The position numbers and the translations under genes are program-made. 64,000 nucleotides of DNA from Pontibacter liquoris (GTDB taxonomy: Bacteria > Bacteroidota > Bacteroidia > Cytophagales > Hymenobacteraceae): NCBI RefSeq assembly GCF_022758235.1, contig NZ_JALEBG010000003.1, positions 620,001-684,000 of the forward strand, written 5' to 3'. Positions 24,394-31,089 of the stretch are shown piece after piece (positions within the stretch are counted from its first letter, which is position 1; every line of letters begins with the position of its first letter). The notes under the pieces were generated by a model, which saw nothing but the letters and a program-made list of their open reading frames with translations, did no database searches and was not told the origin of the DNA.

Positions 24394-25287
24394 TTAAAAC
24401 AGGCTGGCATACTTTTCAGGCATCGCGGCCAGGGGCCTGATCTTGATGTCTTTGTAGTATACTTCTGCGGCCTCGCTTTGCAGTTGTAACCTGCCTTTGG
24501 TAAGCGGCACCGGCTTGCCATTTTGCATATAACGGGAGTTCTGCAGCACCATCACCACGTGGCCGTTCACAAGATGCAGGCTCTTGCCCTTATAACAGAT
24601 CAGCTCGATTTCGGTCCATTCGCCTGGCGGGCTTTCATGGTCTTCGCTGCGCAGGCAGAAATTTCCGATATCAGAACCGGCGCCAAGCGGCAGGAAAGGC
24701 TGCTTTGGGCTGGCTACGGTATTCATGTCACCTTCCGGAATGTAAGCGCGCACATCGATGGCCGAGGAAGCAATAGGCCAGTAATCGCCCATGTGCCCTT
24801 CCATGATCTGGAACTCCTGCCCCAGCATCCAGGAGCGCCAGTAATCTACCCCGCTTTTGCCCTGGGAGTGATACACAATACCGGAGTCCTTTAGTTTTGC
24901 TGTGCGGGGTACCCATTTCTTGTTGCCCCATTTCACTTTCAGCTTGAGATGGTAGTTCTCGAAGTCCTGCTTTGTAAAGAGGCACCCGTAAATTTCGCCG
25001 CTTATTTTCAGCACCGGCTCCCCGTTTTCTTCTACCATCGAGAATACATTGTTCTCATTTTTGTTGTACCCAATCGGCGCAAGCGCTTTCCCGTCCTTGC
25101 CTTTCGGCATTTCGCCTTTGTAGCCATCCTGGTGCCGGTAGCTCAAGTACATCTCCCAGTTCGAAAGGTTTTTGTCGAGCAACGGCGTCCATACTTCTTC
25201 CCTGTTAAAGGAGCTCAGACAGAACAGGCAAATTAAAACCGATGCACAGGCTGCCAGCCCCTTCACCATAAAAGATCTGTTTTTCAT
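24394..25287 (-). CDS. DUF1080 (3-keto-disaccharide hydrolase-like) exported protein
   Basis: 297 aa with an N-terminal export signal (hydrophobic about residues 9-25). The body matches the DUF1080 family: WTPLLDKNLSNWEMY, ISGEIYGCLFTKQDFENYHLKLKVKWG, DSGIVYHSQG, and closing GRLQLQSEAAEVYYKDIKIRPL. The family has a concanavalin-like fold, and some members cleave 3-keto-glycosides. It follows the GH26 gene by 43 nt on the same strand, so the pair is probably co-transcribed and acts on plant or algal mannans (inference). The substrate is unproven. Confidence 0.85.
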   Translation of the reverse strand: MKNRSFMVKGLAACASVLICLFCLSSFNREEVWTPLLDKNLSNWEMYLSYRHQDGYKGEMPKGKDGKALAPIGYNKNENNVFSMVEENGEPVLKISGEIYGCLFTKQDFENYHLKLKVKWGNKKWVPRTAKLKDSGIVYHSQGKSGVDYWRSWMLGQEFQIMEGHMGDYWPIASSAIDVRAYIPEGDMNTVASPKQPFLPLGAGSDIGNFCLRSEDHESPPGEWTEIELICYKGKSLHLVNGHVVMVLQNSRYMQNGKPVPLTKGRLQLQSEAAEVYYKDIKIRPLAAMPEKYASLF

Positions 25288-25330
25288 ATGTCAGGTTAAA
25301 ATGGGTATAACAATGTGCTTGCTGTAGCCG

Positions 25331-26485
25331 CTAAAAAATGCCCAGAAATTTCTTCTTCTTATAAATTTGCTGCAGGTCCTTTTCAAACAAAGTATAAGGG
25401 TCTTGATAGAACCGCATAAAATCAGGCACACTCACCTGTCCGGGAAAAGGGGCATAAAAGTGCGTGGGGCTGCGGGTGTCGTTGCGCCACACCAGCACGT
25501 AAGAAAGGTGCAGGTCCTCCCGTTTCATGGTTTGTAAAAGCGTTTTCGTCCACCAGGTCGTATCGGGTATCGACTCCAGGCCGGTTTCGGTGAAAGCCGC
25601 CAGCTTGCCGGCTTTCCGGGCGTAATCTGACAGGATCTTCAGCTTCATAGCGGCCGTATCAGTGGCATAACGGTCGCGGCCCATGTCGCCATAGTTATCC
25701 ATACCCACCATATCAACCCACTCATCGCCCGGGTAGCGCTCCAGGTATTTGGCTTCCGTTCGGAATCTATTATCCGGCGAGTAGGCATAGATAAAATTAT
25801 GCACATCCAGGCTGTCGCGCAGGTAGGCAACTGTAAAACGCCACAGGGCAATAAACTCCTCGCGCGAGGCATGTGGTTTGCCCCACCAGAACCAGCCGCC
25901 GTCAAACTCATGGAAAGGCCGGAAAATGACGGGGGCCAGCGTGCCGTTGGCTCCTTTCAGGGTGTGCGCCCATTCGCCTATGCCGTTCAGGATCTGTTTA
26001 TACGCCTCGTGGGCTTCTCCACCGGGAATAATGTAACTGACGGCCGGTAACGAAACGGTATCGACCCAGTAAAAGCTACCGCCGGACACCGGGTTGGGAA
26101 AATGCCAGGCAGCTGTGGTTACCCCGCCGCGGTTGTAGGTAGCAATCACTGTTTGCCGCACACGCTCCTTGTTCAGGCGCACCTCCTCTGCCGGCCGGCC
26201 CGAAAACCCGCTGAAGTCCACCCCGATTACGGCGGGGTGCGAACCGGTTACCGATTTCACATCCGAGCGGTCTTTGTCGCCTGCCCAGCCATGACCATAC
26301 TCTGTGGCGTGCTGGTGTCCGAACAGGGTGTGATGCTTTGCCAGCTTGCCCAGGTTCTGATACAGGGCTGTGGTTTCGGCAGTGGCACCGGCATCAATTG
26401 GTTTTGAAGGAGCACACCCCGCCAGCAACAGGCAGCAGAGCAAGGGCCATCGTAAAATAGGCTTTATTAAAAGTCGGGTATACAT
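25331..26485 (-). CDS. GH26 beta-mannanase, lipoprotein
   Basis: 384 aa. The signal peptide ends in LLLAGC (lipidated Cys about 24). The glycoside hydrolase family 26 fold is shown by the acid/base region VIFRPFHEFDGGWFWWG (Glu 193) and the nucleophile in AFTETGLES (Glu 300), with FGHQHA near the N-terminus. It is predicted to hydrolyse beta-1,4-mannan with retention. The short spacing to the downstream DUF1080 gene suggests a two-gene unit. No SusC/SusD pair is in the window. Confidence 0.9.
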   Translation of the reverse strand: MYTRLLIKPILRWPLLCCLLLAGCAPSKPIDAGATAETTALYQNLGKLAKHHTLFGHQHATEYGHGWAGDKDRSDVKSVTGSHPAVIGVDFSGFSGRPAEEVRLNKERVRQTVIATYNRGGVTTAAWHFPNPVSGGSFYWVDTVSLPAVSYIIPGGEAHEAYKQILNGIGEWAHTLKGANGTLAPVIFRPFHEFDGGWFWWGKPHASREEFIALWRFTVAYLRDSLDVHNFIYAYSPDNRFRTEAKYLERYPGDEWVDMVGMDNYGDMGRDRYATDTAAMKLKILSDYARKAGKLAAFTETGLESIPDTTWWTKTLLQTMKREDLHLSYVLVWRNDTRSPTHFYAPFPGQVSVPDFMRFYQDPYTLFEKDLQQIYKKKKFLGIF

Positions 26486-26662
26486 CAGGCAGCTATATAG
26501 TTATCAGCAATATAGCATGGCTTCCCGGCACTTGCAATCCGGACGGGCGGCCATTTTACGGGCAGCCATACTTGTGCCCGGCATCCAGCGGCGCGGCGCT
26601 ATCGTTTCTGCTGCGCCGCATTGCCTGGGCCTAGCCTACGCAAATATAAACTGCAGTAAAAA

Positions 26663-26699
26663 AGAACGCACCTGCGAAACCGTTTCGTGGGTGCGTTCT
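26663..26699 (-). terminator. Terminator after nadD
   Basis: A 10-bp outer stem (AGAACGCACC pairing with GGTGCGTTCT) continues through two wobble pairs into a second run of six pairs, followed on the minus strand by TTTTTT. It closes the sigma-anti-sigma-gmk-nadD operon. The surrounding gap 26486-26745 shows no other feature. Confidence 0.88.
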
Positions 26700-26745
26700 A
26701 TTTTATACGATGCTTGTGCCTTGCAGCTGCTGTTTTTTGGGAAAG

Positions 26746-27318
26746 CTACCGGTACAGTTTATGCACTTTAATGTAGTCGGCTACCTCATCGGGTACCAGG
26801 TATTTGATGTCTTTCTCTTCCCGGATACAATTGCGGATAAAGGTAGCAGATATATCAAGTATAGGGGCTTTAACAAAGGTCACGTTGGGCATTTCCGGCA
26901 ACGCCACGGTAACGGAGCCCGAACGCGGGTAAATATAGACCCGGTGGTATTCGAGGATCCGGTCGGCATTTTTCCACTTTGGGAACAGAGGCAGGTTGTC
27001 CTCGCCCATCAGTAACACAAACTCATAGCTTGGATACTTGTCCTGCAGGTAGGTGAGCGTATCGATGGTATAGCTGGGCCGGGGCATGCTGAACTCGATG
27101 TTAGACACATTCAGGTTCGGATTATCGGCAATAGCCAAGGTAACCATCTGCAACCTATCGAACTCGTGCAGCAGCGTGTTGCTGGGCTTAAAAGGGTTTT
27201 GCGGCGAGACAACCAGCCAAACGGTATCCAGGTCGGTGTTCGTAGCCATGTAATTGGCCAGGATCAGGTGCCCGGTATGGATGGGGTTAAAGGAGCCAAA
27301 CAGCAGCCCTACTTTCAT
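26746..27318 (-). CDS. nadD: Nicotinate-nucleotide adenylyltransferase
   Basis: 190 aa. The nucleotidyltransferase motif GSFNPIHTGH lies at residues 8-17, and the second motif ISATFIR lies near the C-terminus. NadD joins nicotinate mononucleotide and ATP to form deamido-NAD in NAD synthesis. Its ATG overlaps the gmk stop by 4 nt, so it is translationally coupled to gmk. A strong terminator follows. Confidence 0.96.
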   Translation of the reverse strand: MKVGLLFGSFNPIHTGHLILANYMATNTDLDTVWLVVSPQNPFKPSNTLLHEFDRLQMVTLAIADNPNLNVSNIEFSMPRPSYTIDTLTYLQDKYPSYEFVLLMGEDNLPLFPKWKNADRILEYHRVYIYPRSGSVTVALPEMPNVTFVKAPILDISATFIRNCIREEKDIKYLVPDEVADYIKVHKLYR

Positions 27319-27899
27319 ACAATGGCCGGTTCGGAAGCCAGGAACTCATGCACCAGCTTTTCGGCCTCGGCACAGGCTCTTTCAAGGTTGTCGTTTACGA
27401 TCACCTTATCGAACTGGTCTTCGAATCCTAACTCAAAATTAGCTTTAAAAACCCGGCTGGAAATACTTGAGGCCGAGTCGGTGTTGCGGGCTGTGAGGCG
27501 CTTGGCCAGTTCTTCGATGGAGGGAGGCTTTACGAACACAGCCAGGGCGCGCTCTTTGTAAAAGTGCTTTATACTTAGGCCGCCTTTCACATCCACATCC
27601 AGAATCACGTGCTTGCCGCTTTTCCAGATGCGCTCGATCTCGGACTTAAGGGTGCCGTAAAAAGCCCCCTCGTATACTTCCTCCCACTCCACAAACTCAT
27701 CGTTTGCAATCTTTTGCTTAAAGTCTTCGGGGGTGATAAAGTAATAATCCTTGCCGTTTTCTTCGGTGCGGCCGCGCTTATCGCGGGTGCAGGCCGAAAT
27801 AGAGAAGCTCAAATGGGGCATGACATTGAGCAGATGCTTTACTATAGTAGTTTTGCCGGCACCGGATGGTGCCGAAAAGATGATGATTTTGCCTTGCAT
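27315..27899 (-). CDS. gmk: Guanylate kinase
   Basis: 194 aa. The P-loop FSAPSGAGKTT (about 8-18) and the GMP-binding segment around RDKRGRTEENGKDYYFIT are present. It phosphorylates GMP to GDP. It starts 6 nt after the anti-sigma gene and overlaps nadD by 4 nt. Confidence 0.97.
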   Translation of the reverse strand: MQGKIIIFSAPSGAGKTTIVKHLLNVMPHLSFSISACTRDKRGRTEENGKDYYFITPEDFKQKIANDEFVEWEEVYEGAFYGTLKSEIERIWKSGKHVILDVDVKGGLSIKHFYKERALAVFVKPPSIEELAKRLTARNTDSASSISSRVFKANFELGFEDQFDKVIVNDNLERACAEAEKLVHEFLASEPAIV

Positions 27900-27905
27900 C
27901 AGGGG

Positions 27906-28193
27906 TTATACCGTAGTTTCTTGGATTTTAGCTTTGATCGAGAATGCCAGGCGGTCCGGCACGATCCTGCGCTTTAAGTGGCCGCTGACAAGGCCTTTGA
28001 GAAGCTTCTGCTTTTGATGGCTTTCAAAGCAGGGAACACACTCTTCGATGTGCCCGTTGAAAAAGATCTGTTCCTCTGCCGAGGCCTCTCCGTCCACGAC
28101 GGCGTCCAGCAATTTTATGATCTTCTCACAGTTCGTTTCATGCCCCGACTCTGAGGCACTCTGCTCGTAAGCTTCCGTAAATTTTGATTCCAT
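27906..28193 (-). CDS. Zinc-type anti-sigma factor (RsrA/ZAS-like)
   Basis: 95 aa. It has an N-terminal CEKIIKLLDAVVDGE stretch and the ZAS motif in GHIEECVPCFE (His-x3-Cys-x2-Cys), as in anti-sigma factors that hold a zinc ion. No membrane helix is present, so it should act in the cytosol as a redox- or metal-responsive inhibitor. It lies 22 nt downstream of the ECF sigma gene, its likely target. Confidence 0.85.
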   Translation of the reverse strand: MESKFTEAYEQSASESGHETNCEKIIKLLDAVVDGEASAEEQIFFNGHIEECVPCFESHQKQKLLKGLVSGHLKRRIVPDRLAFSIKAKIQETTV

Positions 28194-28215
28194 TACCTCA
28201 AACTCTTAAAATTCT

Positions 28216-28809
28216 TTAATCATTATACCCCATGCTTCTGGCATACTTTTCTAACTTCTCTTTCAAAGAATTTCGGGCGCGGTGCAGGCGGGAACGGACA
28301 GTTCCGATCGGAATGTCCAGTATTTTGGCCATCTCCTCATACGTAAACCCTTCCAGGTCACACAGGATGATCACGGTTCTGAAATCGACAGGCAAAGCAT
28401 TCAGGGCACTGGCCACTTCATCGCCTATCAGATCCTGCACGCTTTCGGTGCGCATATCGGTGGTGGTGGCCACGCCACTTTCCCCTTCTACATCTTCCGA
28501 GTTATAATACCCCTCTACCTCGCTGTAGTCAACCTTTGCCGGCTGCTTGCTCTTTTTTCGAAATTCGTTTATGAACGAGTTCTTCAGGATTCGGAACAGC
28601 CACGCTTTTGCATTAGTTCCTTGCTCAAAGTAGTCAAAGAAGCGGTAGGCTTTCAGATATGTCTCCTGCACCAGGTCGTTCGCGTCGTCTTCGTCTAGGG
28701 TGAGCCTGTAGGCAAAGTTGTACAGAGGGTCCAGCACGGGCAGCAATTCGGCCTCAAACCGTGCATCTTTTTCCTCCTTACTCATTTGTTTCCCTGTTTG
28801 ATCGCTCAT
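28216..28809 (-). CDS. ECF-type RNA polymerase sigma factor
   Basis: 197 aa. Region 2 shows DPLYNFAYRLTLDEDDANDLVQETYLKAY, and region 4 shows GFTYEEMAKILDIPIGTVRSRLHRAR, the DNA-binding helix-turn-helix. The linker is acidic and longer than usual. It resembles the SigR-type ECF factors that pair with zinc anti-sigma proteins. It heads an operon with the anti-sigma factor, gmk and nadD. A housekeeping-type -7 box lies 49 nt upstream. Its regulon cannot be seen from here. Confidence 0.93.
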   Translation of the reverse strand: MSDQTGKQMSKEEKDARFEAELLPVLDPLYNFAYRLTLDEDDANDLVQETYLKAYRFFDYFEQGTNAKAWLFRILKNSFINEFRKKSKQPAKVDYSEVEGYYNSEDVEGESGVATTTDMRTESVQDLIGDEVASALNALPVDFRTVIILCDLEGFTYEEMAKILDIPIGTVRSRLHRARNSLKEKLEKYARSMGYND

Positions 28810-28857
28810 CTATCTGGATTTTGTACTTTAATGAAGTCCGCCATCGCGTATTATACG

Positions 28858-28865
28858 CAAATATA
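28858..28865 (-). promoter_or_regulatory. -7 box for the ECF sigma operon
   Basis: TATATTTG on the minus strand fits TAnnTTTG. A -33 TTG at the expected spacing is absent. The rest of the 28810-29100 gap contains only this site and the divergent glycosyltransferase promoter. Confidence 0.55.
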
Positions 28866-29062
28866 GAAATTTTAATTACATACCCTGCTTGCCGCCGCAG
28901 GGTTGCAGCGGCTTCACGGCAAGCGCATAATTTTTTACTATACCTGCACTATACGCAAAACAGGCGGCCGTGCTATACCTGAGCACGTTAGGCGCAGTTG
29001 CTGCCGGCAGCGGTGGCCGATGCAATTATAGCCGGATTTTAAAATTGTATACCGCTTTGTCG

Positions 29063-29070
29063 TACTTTTG
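29063..29070 (+). promoter_or_regulatory. -7 box for the glycosyltransferase pair
   Basis: TACTTTTG fits TAnnTTTG, 31 nt before the first ATG. It also argues against an upstream in-frame start near 29068, which would lie at or before the transcription start. Confidence 0.6.
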
Positions 29071-29100
29071 CAGCAACAGCCATTGTGTATATACGTTGCC

Positions 29101-29862
29101 ATGCCCGGAGTTAGCGCCATTATCATCTGTAAAAATGAGGAAAAAAATATAGCTGCGGCTATAGAATCGCTCCTGTGGGCCGACCAAGTACTGGTAATCG
29201 ACTCGTTCAGCACAGATGCTACGCTGGAAATTGCCGCCCGATACCCGGTAAAAATACAGCAGCATGCCTTCGAGAATTATTCGCGCCAACGCAACTGGGC
29301 CTTAGCGCAAGCTACCCACAACTGGGTGCTGATGCTGGATGCCGACGAGCGGATACCAGCCGGGCTGCAGCAGGAATTACAGCAATTGCTCACCGGCTCT
29401 CCCACACATGCCGCTTACCGCATTTTCCGCAAAAACTTTTTTATGGGCCAGCGGGTGCGTTTCAGTGGCTGGCGAAACGATGCCGTGGTGCGCCTCTTTG
29501 ACCGGAGCAGGTGCCAATACTCCGACAAGCATGTGCACGAGGAACTGCAGGTGCCGGGCAGCACAGGCACGCTGCAGCACAAAATGCTGCATTATACTTA
29601 CAAAGACCTGCCCCACTACCTGGATAAGTGGAACGAGTATAGCTGGCTTGCAGCCAAAGACCGGGCCCGGAAAACAAAGCAGGTTACGCTTTTTCATCTG
29701 GCTATAAAACCGCTGGGGCGTTTTCTACGCCAGTATATCCTGAAGCTGGGCGTGCTGGATGGCAAAGTAGGTTTTACGATTGCCTGCCTGGCCGCCGGCA
29801 GCGTGTTTATGCGTTACCTGAAGATCTGGCGTATGCAGGAAGAAAAATTTATACTTGCCTGA
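29101..29862 (+). CDS. GT2 glycosyltransferase, LPS core type (WaaE-like)
   Basis: 253 aa from the ATG at 29101 (MPGVSAIIICKNEEKNI). The GT-A nucleotide-sugar fold is seen in VIDSFSTDAT, and the metal-binding DxD is in MLDADER. Residues RQRNWALAQA and HVHEELQV are typical of the WaaE/KdtX LPS core branch of GT2. It has a hydrophobic C-terminal patch. The next glycosyltransferase starts 2 nt after its stop, so both likely decorate the same cell-surface glycan. The sugar is not predictable. Confidence 0.88.
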   Translation: MPGVSAIIICKNEEKNIAAAIESLLWADQVLVIDSFSTDATLEIAARYPVKIQQHAFENYSRQRNWALAQATHNWVLMLDADERIPAGLQQELQQLLTGSPTHAAYRIFRKNFFMGQRVRFSGWRNDAVVRLFDRSRCQYSDKHVHEELQVPGSTGTLQHKMLHYTYKDLPHYLDKWNEYSWLAAKDRARKTKQVTLFHLAIKPLGRFLRQYILKLGVLDGKVGFTIACLAAGSVFMRYLKIWRMQEEKFILA

Positions 29863-29864
29863 GC

Positions 29865-30971
29865 ATGCGCATCCTGCATCTGATATCGGAAAAGACGTGG
29901 CGGGGAGGCGAGCAACAAGCCGCTTACCTGATAGAAGAACTGCAGCGGCACGGCGTAGAGAACTTTGTTGGCTGCCGCAAAGGCTCCCGGTTTGAGGCGT
30001 ATGCACAGCGCATGCAAATTCCGTACGTAACGCTCTCTTTTTCGAAGGTCTTCCCCTTTGCTTCGGCTACAAAGCTCAAAAACTACGTTAATTCCCACCA
30101 CATCCAGCTGATGCACCTGCATACCAGCCATGCTCATACGTTGGGGGTGCTGGCGCATGTATTAGGCGCCAAAGCGGAACTGGTGTTAAGCCGGCGGGTA
30201 GAGTTTGAAATCGGCCGCAACCCACTCTCCCAATTCAAATACAATTACAGCGGAATCAGGCGTATTCTGTGCGTTTCAGACAGCGTGCGCCAACAGATGG
30301 CCGCTAGTATAAAAGACAGCGGAAAGTGTGTAACTGTTTACAGCGGCATTAACCTGGAGGCGTTCGAGCAATATACTCGCCAGAATGCCACTTACCTGCG
30401 GCGCAAGTACTCCATTCCCACCGATCACCTGCTGATTGGCAATGTTTCGGCTTTAGATAAGCACAAGGACTATTATACTTTCCTGGACACGGTTAAGCTT
30501 TTAAAGGAGAGCGGGGTAAAAGCCCGGTATTTTGCCATTGGCAGTGGCCCTTTGGAGCAGGAAATAAAGCAATATGCCGCAGTTCTGGGCTTAGCAGCAG
30601 ATGTCATTTTCACGGGCTTTGTAAGCAATGTAAAAGAAATCCTGCCGGAGCTGGATCTCTTCCTCTTCACGACCGTGAAAGAAGGCCTGGGCTCCTCGGT
30701 ACTCGATGCCTTTGCCTGTAGTGTGCCGGTGGTAGCTACCGAGGCGGGCGGTATTCCGGAAATGGTAAAGCACGGCATCACGGGCCTGCTGGCACCCATC
30801 CGCCGCCCGGACCTGCTGGCGCAACAGGTGCTGCAGGTGCTGCAAAACTCAACGCTGCGCAACAGCCTAACGGAGAATGCCCGCCAGGAAGTGCTTAAAT
30901 TCTCGAAGGAGCATACTGCCCAGCGCACGCTAGCTGTTTACAAGGAAATTCTGGAGGTTAGCAAAATTTAG
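29865..30971 (+). CDS. GT4 glycosyltransferase
   Basis: 368 aa with the GT-B fold. The N-terminal acceptor domain has SEKTWRGGEQQAAYL and HTSHAHTLGVLA. The C-terminal donor domain has the TEAGGIPEMV motif and the upstream acidic EGLGSSVLDAFA. It is tightly coupled to the GT2 gene (2-nt gap). It is probably involved in LPS or another envelope glycan. Donor and acceptor sugars are unknown. Confidence 0.88.
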   Translation: MRILHLISEKTWRGGEQQAAYLIEELQRHGVENFVGCRKGSRFEAYAQRMQIPYVTLSFSKVFPFASATKLKNYVNSHHIQLMHLHTSHAHTLGVLAHVLGAKAELVLSRRVEFEIGRNPLSQFKYNYSGIRRILCVSDSVRQQMAASIKDSGKCVTVYSGINLEAFEQYTRQNATYLRRKYSIPTDHLLIGNVSALDKHKDYYTFLDTVKLLKESGVKARYFAIGSGPLEQEIKQYAAVLGLAADVIFTGFVSNVKEILPELDLFLFTTVKEGLGSSVLDAFACSVPVVATEAGGIPEMVKHGITGLLAPIRRPDLLAQQVLQVLQNSTLRNSLTENARQEVLKFSKEHTAQRTLAVYKEILEVSKI

Positions 30972-31089
30972 CAAACCTTTACTTGTTTACCTTTTAGTCT
31001 TACATCCGTAGTAACTTTTATACAACCTCCTACCTTCGTTAAGGTGCCCGCAAGCTGCAGCTATCGGAGTAAAACGTATAAAAGCTGTG

